A stretch of 64,000 bases of DNA from DASQGA01 sp963762085. Its GTDB lineage: Bacteria; Actinomycetota; Thermoleophilia; Gaiellales; Gaiellaceae. Positions 40,324-47,782 of the stretch are shown here, one piece after another. The notes beneath the pieces are model-generated. The model saw only the letters and a list, made by a program, of their open reading frames with translations, had not been told where the DNA came from and did no database searches. Position numbers and translations under genes: made by a program. The stretch spans positions 190,475 to 254,474 of the forward strand of contig CAVXJD010000001.1 of the NCBI GenBank assembly GCA_963762085.1, written 5' to 3'. Position 1 is the stretch's first letter. The number at the start of each line of letters is the position of its first letter.

Positions 40324-41187
40324 TTAGCGCCCTACGAGCGGGTAGGCAAGAGCCTGCGCCTGGTAACGGGCAGCGCGAACGGTGTTCCGGAGCAGCATCG
40401 CGATCGTCATCGGGCCGACGCCGCCCGGAACGGGCGTCAGGTGTCCAGCCACCTCGGCAACGTCCGGTGCCACGTCGCCTACCACCTTGCCGTCGACGCG
40501 GTTGATGCCGACGTCGATCACGGTCGCGCCCGGCTTCACCATCTCGGCGGTGACCGTCGCCGGCCGCCCCACCGCCGCAACAACGACGTCGGCGGCCCGC
40601 GCGCGCTCGGCGAGGTTCGTCGTCCGGCTGTGCGTGATCGTCACGGTGGCGTGCTCGGCCAGAAGGAGGAGCGAGATCGGCTTTCCGACGATGTTTGAGC
40701 GGCCGATCACGACCGCGTCCGCGCCCTGGAGCTCGATCTCATACTCGCGCAGGAGCTCGAGAATCCCCGCGGGCGTCGCGGGTGGCAGCGTCGGTCGGCC
40801 GAGCAGGAGGAAGCCCGCGTTGATCGGGTGGAAACCATCCACGTCCTTGACCGGGTCAATCGACCTGATCACCAGGTCCTCGTCGATCTGGGGCGGCAGC
40901 GGCAGCTGTACGAGAATGCCGGTGACGCGCTCGTCCGCGTTCAGTTCCGCGATGAGTCCGAGCAACTCTTCTTGGGAGATGCCGGCCGGAGGCCCATGGT
41001 GGAAGGCCTCGATACCAGCCTCGACGCAGGCTTTCTCCTTGTTGGAGACGTAGATGGCCGATGCCGGGTCCTCGCCGACGAGGACGGTCGCGAGCCCGAC
41101 CGGCCGGTCGAGCTCTGCCACCTCTCGAGCCACGTCGGCGCGCACGCGGGCAGCGAGAGCCTTGCCGTCCATGAGAGTCGCCGCCAT
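40324..41187 (-). CDS. folD: Bifunctional methylenetetrahydrofolate dehydrogenase/cyclohydrolase
   Basis: A 287-residue FolD interconverting 5,10-methylene- and 10-formyl-tetrahydrofolate with NADP. Motifs: ATVLVGEDPASAIYVSNKEKAC with the catalytic Tyr and Lys, QLPLPPQIDEDLVI, VKDVDGFHPINAG, VIGRSNIVGKPISLLLL, and PVPGGVGPMTIAMLLRNT. Complete. It lies 33 bp upstream of the ABC permease stop-side in the same direction and ends at its own hairpin. Confidence 0.96.
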   Translation of the reverse strand: MAATLMDGKALAARVRADVAREVAELDRPVGLATVLVGEDPASAIYVSNKEKACVEAGIEAFHHGPPAGISQEELLGLIAELNADERVTGILVQLPLPPQIDEDLVIRSIDPVKDVDGFHPINAGFLLLGRPTLPPATPAGILELLREYEIELQGADAVVIGRSNIVGKPISLLLLAEHATVTITHSRTTNLAERARAADVVVAAVGRPATVTAEMVKPGATVIDVGINRVDGKVVGDVAPDVAEVAGHLTPVPGGVGPMTIAMLLRNTVRAARYQAQALAYPLVGR

Positions 41188-41220
41188 TGGGTCGCCAAGG
41201 CTAACCGAGCGGCCGGGGGT

Positions 41221-42042
41221 CTAGGCGTCGCGCGTGGCCGTCCGCCAGGCACCCACCACGAGCGGCACGAGAAGCCAGCCGACGAGAACCGCGACGGCTG
41301 CCCCAACCGACATCGTGAGCTCGGAACCGTGGAGGTTCGCGAAGGGACCCGGTGCCAGGCGGTCGAACGCGGCGTTCGGCAAGAACTCCCGGACCATTCC
41401 CAGCTTGGAGAAGGCCAGGAGGAGGGGTGCGACCACGAGCTGCCACGCGAGAACGACACCGATCGTGATGCTGCGTGACCCCACCAGGGAGGCAACTCCG
41501 AGGGCGAGCACGAACTGGAGCGTGAATGCGAGCAGCACCCAGAGCCCTGCCTTGACGAGGAGAGACGGTGAAGGCGCCTGGAGGTTCCCGGCGAGGAGGA
41601 CGCAGGCGATCGCCGAGCCCGCGAAGGAGATGGCGGCGAGCGGGAGCAGGAGCGCCAGGCCGCCCGGCAATCTGACCAGAAAGAGCTGGATCCGAGAACG
41701 CCCAGTCACGACGAGCTCACGGAAGACACCGGCGTTCAGGTCGCCGGCGCCCGCAGTGGCGCCGATCATGATCGCGGCGACGAGCCCGAGCGTCAGGAGG
41801 ACATCGATGCCGCCACTGAGGTTGTCGACTCCGCCCGCCGGGTCGTACTTGGCCGGATCGACCGCGTGGAGCGCGGCGAGGACCGTGTACGCAACCAGCT
41901 GCGGGCCGATCACGAGGGCGATCGACGACCAGAGGAGTCCCCGGCGTTTCCGCAGCTTCAGGATCTCGGCCGAGATCAGCCTCGACCAGGTACGCGGCCG
42001 CCGCCGTGCCTTCGCGATCTGCCCGGTCGTCGCCGCGCTCAT
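41221..42042 (-). CDS. ABC-2-type transporter permease
   Basis: A 273-residue membrane protein with ~6 helices (LLWSSIALVIGPQLVAYTVLA, LLTLGLVAAIMIGATAGAGD, and so on) of the ABC-2 type. GDLNAGVFRELVVTGRSRIQLF is the coupling-helix-like motif of this family. It pairs with the ATPase encoded just upstream; together they form an exporter of unknown substrate. The start ATG at 42042 lies in the 3' edge of the second copy of the 136-bp repeat. Confidence 0.85.
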   Translation of the reverse strand: MSAATTGQIAKARRRPRTWSRLISAEILKLRKRRGLLWSSIALVIGPQLVAYTVLAALHAVDPAKYDPAGGVDNLSGGIDVLLTLGLVAAIMIGATAGAGDLNAGVFRELVVTGRSRIQLFLVRLPGGLALLLPLAAISFAGSAIACVLLAGNLQAPSPSLLVKAGLWVLLAFTLQFVLALGVASLVGSRSITIGVVLAWQLVVAPLLLAFSKLGMVREFLPNAAFDRLAPGPFANLHGSELTMSVGAAVAVLVGWLLVPLVVGAWRTATRDA

Positions 42043-42181
42043 GGGCCGGCCTTTGGCACATGAGCGTGTGGAGGGGGTTTGGGGGAACCAGGAGGTTCCT
42101 CCACGTTGGACTGTAAGAGGGGGGCTCGCGGGGGAAACTTGGTTTCCCCAGCGGGAGCGAGCCGAAGGCGAGGGACGGTCA
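42036..42181 (-). repeat. Intercistronic 136-bp repeat, copy 2 (ABC ATPase to permease)
   Basis: The gap between the ATPase stop (42181-42179) and the permease start (42042) is again exactly 136 bp and aligns without indels to copy 1. The 8-bp inverted repeat 42036-42043 with 42059-42066 places the permease ATG in a stem, with AAAGG in the loop. Compared with copy 1, the closing pair has changed from A-T (26323/26339) to G-C (42043/42059). That is a compensatory change. Similarity ends at the stop codon on one side and at ATGAGC on the other. Confidence 0.9.
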
Positions 42182-43147
42182 CGGCGCCACCCCCAGGCGG
42201 GACGTGATCTCGAGGAATCGCTCCTCGAGCGAGACGCGCGCCGGCTCGAGCCGGTAGACCGCCACCCCGGACTCGACCAGGCGCTTGTTCAGGTCGGCCG
42301 CGACCTCGGGCGGGGAGGCGTCGGGTACGAACTCGACGCTCAGGCCCTCCGCGGTCCCGTTCACCGAGGCCACCGACGGATGGGCGGCGACGAGCTCGCG
42401 AGCACGCGGCTGGTCGTCCACCTGGATCAGCAGGGTCTTGCTCTCGCCCCCGGCGGCGATCTCCGAGACGGACCCGCGCCAGACGACCTTTCCGTGGTCG
42501 ACGATCGCGAGCGCGTCGCAGATCTTCTCCACCTCGTCCAGGAGATGGGAAGAGAGCACCACCGTCCGGCCCTCGTCCACGAACTCGCGGATCATGTTCC
42601 TGAACTCCTGGATGCCTGCTGGGTCGAGCCCGTTCGTCGGCTCGTCGAGGATCAGCAGCTCCGGCTCGGCGAGGAGAGCGCGCGCAACGCCTAGACGCTG
42701 ACGCATGCCGAGCGAGTACTTGGAGACGCGCTCGTTTGCTCGATCGGCGAGACCGACCCGCGCGAGGGCCCCGTCGATCCGGTCGTGCGCCTCGGGCTCG
42801 CGGGCGGCGGCGATGATCCTCAGGTTCTCACGGCCTGTCAGGTGCGAGTGGAAGCGTGGCTCCTCGACGATTGCGCCGACCCGCGCGAGCGCGGCGGCGC
42901 GTTCCTCGGGCAGGGGCTTTCCGAGCAGGCGCATCGTCCCCGAGTCCGCCTTCGTGAGCCCGAGCAGGATCCTGATGAGCGTGGTCTTGCCCGCTCCGTT
43001 CGGGCCCAGGTACCCGAAGGCAGAGCCTCTCGGGATCTGGAGATCGACGTGGTCGACCGCGACACGCTGGCCGAACCGCTTGGTGAGGCCGGAGGTCTCG
43101 ACGACCCAGTCGCCGCCGGCAGCGTCTCTCGGACGGGTTGCGGCCAT
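42179..43147 (-). CDS. ABC transporter ATP-binding protein
   Basis: A 322-residue ATPase. Walker A is GPNGAGKTT, the signature is YSLGMRQRLGVARAL, Walker B is LLILDEPTNGLDP, and the H-loop is VVLSSHLLDEVEKIC. A ~90-residue C-terminal domain follows, as in DrrA/CcmA-like exporters of drugs or lipids. The ATG at 43147 is preferred; upstream codons to 43195 are atypical. It forms a two-gene operon with the permease, separated by the repeat. Confidence 0.93.
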   Translation of the reverse strand: MAATRPRDAAGGDWVVETSGLTKRFGQRVAVDHVDLQIPRGSAFGYLGPNGAGKTTLIRILLGLTKADSGTMRLLGKPLPEERAAALARVGAIVEEPRFHSHLTGRENLRIIAAAREPEAHDRIDGALARVGLADRANERVSKYSLGMRQRLGVARALLAEPELLILDEPTNGLDPAGIQEFRNMIREFVDEGRTVVLSSHLLDEVEKICDALAIVDHGKVVWRGSVSEIAAGGESKTLLIQVDDQPRARELVAAHPSVASVNGTAEGLSVEFVPDASPPEVAADLNKRLVESGVAVYRLEPARVSLEERFLEITSRLGVAP

Positions 43148-43256
43148 CCATCTCAGCGTACGCCTCGCAGCCCTGCCACTGTTCGAGAGCCGCAAAGAAA
43201 CGCTTCACTCGAAGCAGGGACTCGTATCAGGCACAACGAACACCGATATCTGAGCC

Positions 43257-43487
43257 ATGGGACGATGCGAGGGTTATTACAGGCTGGAGAATCGTCGCTG
43301 CGACCGTGAGGCCGTTCGCGAGCTGCGGGCGTCCGACGGCGAGCACTACCTCGTGTGCGAGTACCACCGGCGGCAAGCCTGGACGGCCGCGGTGGCTCGC
43401 TGGCACGGGGAGACGGACCTGCGCGCCACGATGGCGACAGGCCTTCGCTCGGCGAAGCAGCCACGACGTACCTTCGTCTGGGGCTAG
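43257..43487 (+). CDS. Small protein with possible Cys/His metal site
   Basis: A 76-residue basic protein: MGRCEGYYRLENRRCDREAV, then LVCEYHRRQAW. Cys4, Cys15, Cys34 and His37 could make a zinc site, which would suit a nucleic-acid- or protein-binding role. No family is recognised. The ATG has no obvious GGAGG. Divergent from the ABC ATPase gene. Confidence 0.5.
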   Translation: MGRCEGYYRLENRRCDREAVRELRASDGEHYLVCEYHRRQAWTAAVARWHGETDLRATMATGLRSAKQPRRTFVWG

Positions 43488-43520
43488 CAGCGCTTTCTGC
43501 ACGCTAGGCTCCCCTCCGGG

Positions 43521-44128
43521 ATGGGGGAGGAAGCCCGCTGCACCGCTCGCTTCGGGGAGCGCGCGTTCCGAGGGCAAAGCGCTCCTCGAGACGGACGAGC
43601 TCATCTTCCGGGGCGACTTCCGGATCGCCGTCCCGCTGAAGGGCATCACGGCGCTCGACGCGTCGAACGGAGAGCTCCGCGTCGAGTTCGCAGACGGCGA
43701 GGCGACCTTCGAACTTGGCCCGAAGGCCGAGCGGTGGGCCGAGCGGATCCGAAACCCCAAGTCGCTCCTCGACAAGCTCGGCGTCAAGCCGGAGTCGAGC
43801 GTGGCGGTCGTTGACCTGGACGACGGCGAGTTCCGGACGCTCCTCGGAGGAGCGGGTCGACCGCTACGCCACCGCGCCCCAGCACGAGTCCGACCTCATC
43901 TTCCTGGGCGCGGAGGCGACGGGTGACCTCGGCCGGATCGAGTCGCTCGTCCCGTACCTGCGCCCGAGCGGGCACATCTGGGTCGTCGCGCCGAAGGGGC
44001 GCCAGGACATCCGGGAGGCCGACGTGCTCGCAGCCGGCCGCGCAGCGGGGCTGAAGGACACGAAGGTGGCCCGCTTCTCGGGCACGCACACCGCGCACCG
44101 GTTCACGATCCCGCTCGACCGCCGCTAG
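43521..44128 (+). CDS. DUF3052-like protein (two frameshifts)
   Basis: Reconstructed ~200 residues: MGEEARCTARFGERAFRG, then (shift ~43577) KALLETDELIFRGDFRIAVPLKGI and LGVKPESSVAVVDLDDGEFRTLL, then (shift ~43850) ERVDRYATAPQHESDLIFLG and YLRPSGHIWVVAPKGR to SGTHTAHRFTIPLDRR. The C-terminal half resembles the DUF3052 family of small actinobacterial proteins. An N-terminal ~85-residue domain precedes it. Function unknown. Convergent with rpiA, one base apart. Confidence 0.65.
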
Positions 44129-44129
44129 C

Positions 44130-44784
44130 TCAGATCGGCGCCAGGCGCTCGACCTGGGCGCCGCGCGCCACGAGCACCTCGCTCACGAGCGCCGGTGGAA
44201 AGAGCCCGTGCTCGACCACGCCGGGGGTCTCGGCGAGCCGCGCTGAAAGGTCCCCCGGATCGTCGACCGGCCCGACGTAGTCAGCGATCACGCCTCCGTC
44301 CGGGCTGAGGTGACGTGTCACGAAGCTCCACCTGGCCGATTCGGCGCAGAGTCGCGTCCAGCCCATAAGCCAGCAGCTCGAGCGGGATCGGAGGCGCGAT
44401 CGCCTCGACGAGCTTGTCCGAGGAGGCGATGACGACGAACCGGTCGGCGGCCGCCGCGACGATCTTCTCGCGGGTGTGGGCAGCTCCTCCTCCCTTCACG
44501 ACCCAGCAGGCCGGGTTGATCTGATCCGCCCCGTCGATCGCGATATCGAGCCGGTCGAGCCCTTCGAACGGCTCGATCCGAAGCCCGAGCTCGAGGCCGG
44601 CCGCTTCCGTCCGGGGCGACGTCGCGACGCAGCGAAGGTCGAGCGAGCGGCGTGCGAGCGCCTCCAGGAGGTATGCGACCGTCGACCCGGTGCCGAGCCC
44701 GACCAGCATGCCGTCCTCGACGAGGGCGGCAGCAGCAGCCGCCGCTGCCTGCTTCTCCTGCTCGGTGTCACGTATCGTCGCCAC
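44130..44784 (-). CDS. rpiA: Ribose-5-phosphate isomerase A (one frameshift)
   Basis: Pentose-phosphate isomerase converting ribose-5-P and ribulose-5-P. The first part has GLGTGSTVAYLLEALA, DIAIDGADQINP, WVVKGGGAAHTREKIVAAAADRFVVIASSDKLV, all catalytic blocks. The family end (GGVIADYVGPVDDPGDLSARLAETPGVVEHGLF) lies in another frame, joined near 44330. The start is GTG 44784, one base from the ATG of the divergent HAD gene. Corrected length is ~218 residues, normal for RpiA. Confidence 0.87.
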
Positions 44785-44785
44785 G

Positions 44786-45469
44786 ATGATTCCGGCGAGT
44801 GACTCTACTGTCGTCGCGATCCTGTTCGACATCGACGGCACGCTGATCAACTCCGGAGGCGCCGGCGCCGTCTCGTGGCGAAGGGCATTCGAGGACCTCT
44901 ACGGGATCCCCGCCGACATCGGGAAGTTCACGGACGCCGGCATGACCGACCCCGAGGTGGCGCGCCTCACCTTCAAGGCCGTGATCGGCCACGAGCCCTC
45001 CCCCGAGGAGCTCGCGCGGGTGATGGCGAAGCGCCTCGAGCACCTCCCGCGAGCGGTCGCCGAGTCGAAGGGCTACAAGGTGCTCCCGGGTGTGAAGGAG
45101 CTCCTGCCGCAGCTCCGCGACGCCGGGTATCTGCTCGGCCTGACCACGGGCGGGGTCGAGGAAGCGGCCCGCATGAAGCTCGAGCGCGGCGGCCTGAACG
45201 AGTACTTCACGTTCGGCGGGTACGGCTCGGACTCCCCGGACCGCGTCGAGCTGACGAAGAAGGCAGTCGAGCGTGCCGAGACGATCGTAGGCCGGGACCT
45301 GGAGCATGAAGAGGTGCTCGACGTCGGCGATACTCCGCTCGACATCACGGCCGCGCATGCGGCGAACACAGCCGCGGTCGGCGTCGCGACCGGCCACTAC
45401 TCGAAAGAGGAACTTGCCGAGGCGGGCGCCGACTACGTGCTCGGGACGCTGGAGGAAGGAGCTACCGCT
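44786..45469 (+). CDS. HAD-superfamily hydrolase (phosphoglycolate-phosphatase-like)
   Basis: A ~228-residue HAD phosphatase. Motif I DIDGTL at 15-20 with the nucleophile Asp15; cap domain GIPADIGKFTDAGMTDPEV; motif II region LTTGGVEEAARMKLE; motif III lysine LTKKAVE; motif IV VLDVGDTPLDI. It probably dephosphorylates a small metabolite. The frame has no stop here and runs straight into the cyclase. A TGA in the next frame at 45471-45473 overlaps the cyclase GTG, so the natural end was probably there. Confidence 0.83.
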
Positions 45470-46090
45470 GTGAGCCAGATCCTCGACGTCAGCGTCCCGA
45501 TCCGGGAGGGCATGCCGATCTACGACGGCAATCCAGGTGTCCACCTATCCCGCGCACAGTCGATCGAGGACGGCGCTGACGCGAACGTGAGCCGCCTCGA
45601 CCTCGGCGTCCACACGGGCACCCACGTCGACGCTCCGCTCCACTTCCTGCCCGACGGAGCCGGCGCCGAGACACTCCCACTCGACGTACTCGTCGGTCCG
45701 GCGCAAGTCGTCGACGCCACGAGCCTCACGGGGCCGATCGACGCGAGCTCGCTCGAAAGCCTCGACCTGCCCAGCGGTCTCGAGCGCCTCCTCCTGAAGA
45801 CGCCGAACTCGGAGCTTTGGGCCCGCGACGACTTCACACGCGACTTCATCCGGCTCACCGGCGACGGCGCACGCTTCCTGGTCGAGCGTGGCGTTCACCT
45901 CGTCGGCATCGACTATCTATCCGTGGGAGACCAGGAAGCCCACCGTGAGCTGCTCGGAGCCGGAGTCGTCGCGGTCGAGGGGCTCGACTTCCGCAGGGTC
46001 GATCCCGGCGCCTACACGCTCGTGTGCCTGCCGCTTTTGGTCGTCGGCTCCGACGGCGCGCCTGCCCGCGCGATCCTGCTCCGCGATTAA
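45470..46090 (+). CDS. Cyclase / kynurenine formamidase-family hydrolase
   Basis: A ~206-residue metal-dependent hydrolase of the cyclase (KynB-like) family. The metal motif HTGTHVDAPLHF is at residues 48-59, preceded by DVSVPIREGMPIYDGNPG, and followed by LVGIDYLSVGDQEAH. A GGAAGGAG Shine-Dalgarno (45454-45461) lies 8 nt before the GTG 45470, so it can be started on its own. It is in frame with the HAD gene upstream, giving an apparent 434-residue fusion. Kynurenine formamidase activity is only one possibility. Confidence 0.82.
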   Translation: MSQILDVSVPIREGMPIYDGNPGVHLSRAQSIEDGADANVSRLDLGVHTGTHVDAPLHFLPDGAGAETLPLDVLVGPAQVVDATSLTGPIDASSLESLDLPSGLERLLLKTPNSELWARDDFTRDFIRLTGDGARFLVERGVHLVGIDYLSVGDQEAHRELLGAGVVAVEGLDFRRVDPGAYTLVCLPLLVVGSDGAPARAILLRD

Positions 46091-46329
46091 GCCATCAGGA
46101 TGGCGGCAAGGGCCACGCCGAAGAACATGAGCACGATCGCGGCCCAGACACTTGCCCAGAAGCGGATCTCCACGTTGGAGGGACGCGGGTGGTGCGGGAG
46201 TCGCCCCCAGACGATCCAGCGCGCGCCGCGTGCGGGCCAGCGCGCTGGGGAGACGAGCAAGGGCAGGGCGGCGCTCAGGACGAACGCCCCGAACATGAGC
46301 ACTGCGCCGAGGCCGAAAATCTCCGCCAT
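46087..46329 (-). CDS. Small two-helix membrane protein
   Basis: An 80-residue protein with two hydrophobic helices (LGAVLMFGAFVLSAALPLLV and VWAAIVLMFFGVALAAILMA) around a short basic loop (PARWPARGARWIVWG). No family recognised. Its stop overlaps the cyclase stop on the opposite strand (convergent). It is plausible because both hydrophobic blocks are sharply bounded; no strong RBS. Confidence 0.5.
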   Translation of the reverse strand: MAEIFGLGAVLMFGAFVLSAALPLLVSPARWPARGARWIVWGRLPHHPRPSNVEIRFWASVWAAIVLMFFGVALAAILMA

Positions 46330-46373
46330 CGTCTGAGTGTGTGTCCTTCCGAAGAAAAGCGCTAGACCTGGAA

Positions 46374-47474
46374 CTACCCGACTTCGACGAAGACCTTGAT
46401 CGCGCCCTCGTCTTGCGTCAGGTGAAGCAGCATCTCCTCGTAGTTGTCGAGGCCGTCGATCGGCGTCGTCAGGAGCTTCGCGAGCCAGCCCGGATAGAAG
46501 GCCTCCGCCCTGACCAGGTCGGTGACGCCCCGGTCAAAGTCGTCCCGGGAAGCGTTCACGGTCCCGACCATGACCTTGTTGCCGAGCACGAAGCCCTGGT
46601 TGATCTTGTCACTCGGAATCTCAGCCTTCCGGTCGCCACCGGTGACGCTCGCGAGCACGAGGACGCCGTTCTTCGCGAGCAGCTCTGCGGCCTCGAACGC
46701 CAGCGGGCTGAAGCCGGTCGCCTCGAAGATCAGGTCGAACGGCCCGTGCTCGGCGCTCGTGTCGGCGAGCGAGGTCTCCTCGGAGCTCACGTACGCCGCG
46801 CCCAGCTCCTCCACGAGGCGGCTGTTCAAGTACGGAGGCTTCCGTTTCGAGAAGCACGTCACATCGACCCCGCGGAGGCGCAGCGCCAGCGTGCACAGAA
46901 GCCCGATCGTTCCCGATCCGAGGACGGCCGCCCGCTCCGGCTTCCAGATCTTCAGGCGCCGCTGGATCTCGTAGGCCTGGTTCAGCCCCTTCTCCGAGAC
47001 CGAAAGCGGCTCCAGGAGAACGCCGACCTCCCGGAGTGAATCCGGGAGCGGCACGACATAGGTTTCGTCCTCGACGTAACGCTCGGTAAGAAAGCCGTGC
47101 AGGAGGTTGATGCCGCGCTCGTAGTAAACGTCGTCCGTCGTCATGTCCTGGAGCCCGATCCGGTCGTAGGGGCTCGAGCCCGGCCTGCGCACGGTCGCGA
47201 CGACGAGGGTGCCGGGCCGGAGTGAGGCCCGGACGTTTGGACCGGCGTCGAGCACCTCCCCGAAGCTCTCGTGGCCCGTCACGAGGTAGTCGAACCCCTC
47301 CGGCGCCGCGCCGTACTCGGCCTCGTTGATCTCCTTGTCCGTCCCGTCGACCCCGACCCTGATCACCTTGACGAGGACGCCGCGCCCGCCGTCTACGTCG
47401 TCGAGCGAGGGTTCCGGGACGTCTTCGAGGTGCATCGAGTGCGCCTTGCCCGGATGAACCGCGATTGCCTTCAC
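46374..47474 (-). CDS. Glucose 1-dehydrogenase-like medium-chain dehydrogenase
   Basis: A 366-residue MDR enzyme resembling archaeal-type glucose dehydrogenases. GVDGTDKEI carries the Asp-type zinc ligand, GHESFGEV the His-Glu pair, LLEPLSV the Glu, and VLGSGTIGLLCTLALRLRG the Rossmann loop. TCFSKRKPP fits NADP preference. Unusually, the structural zinc lobe after TVRRP reads GSSPYDRIGLQDMTTDDVYY with no cysteines. Expected reaction: glucose (or another aldose) to lactone. It is divergent from the small ORF at 47.5 kb. Confidence 0.85.
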   Translation of the reverse strand: MKAIAVHPGKAHSMHLEDVPEPSLDDVDGGRGVLVKVIRVGVDGTDKEINEAEYGAAPEGFDYLVTGHESFGEVLDAGPNVRASLRPGTLVVATVRRPGSSPYDRIGLQDMTTDDVYYERGINLLHGFLTERYVEDETYVVPLPDSLREVGVLLEPLSVSEKGLNQAYEIQRRLKIWKPERAAVLGSGTIGLLCTLALRLRGVDVTCFSKRKPPYLNSRLVEELGAAYVSSEETSLADTSAEHGPFDLIFEATGFSPLAFEAAELLAKNGVLVLASVTGGDRKAEIPSDKINQGFVLGNKVMVGTVNASRDDFDRGVTDLVRAEAFYPGWLAKLLTTPIDGLDNYEEMLLHLTQDEGAIKVFVEVG

Positions 47475-47536
47475 TCAATCAATTCTTAACCTTGCGGCCC
47501 GATTACGACGGCTCAGCCCGAGATAAGTTCCCGGAC

Positions 47537-47743
47537 GTGACCCTCCGGGAGCTCGCGAGTCGAAACGACGGCAGCTGTGTCGTCCGCCTGATGTGGGACC
47601 CGGCACGCGACCAGACGGTGCTGCGATTCCGGGACGAGGAGAGGAACGAGACCGTCGTCGTAGACGTGCCCAGGGAGGAAGCGCTCACCGCGTTCAACAA
47701 CCCCCGCGACTACCTCCCTTCCGGGGTCGGCGAAGCCGCTTAA
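47537..47743 (+). CDS. Small hypothetical protein upstream of GH15
   Basis: From GTG 47537, 68 residues: VTLRELASRNDGSCVVRLMW, DPARDQTVLRF, then VVVDVPREEALTAFNNPRDYLP. No family recognised, but the strand-rich, well-ordered pattern and codon use look coding. The open frame begins at 47465. It lies 39 bp upstream of the GH15 gene and may share its transcript. Confidence 0.55.
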   Translation: MTLRELASRNDGSCVVRLMWDPARDQTVLRFRDEERNETVVVDVPREEALTAFNNPRDYLPSGVGEAA

Positions 47744-47782
47744 GAGCTTGTAACCGGGGCCTCCGAGGCCCAGACTGACGCC

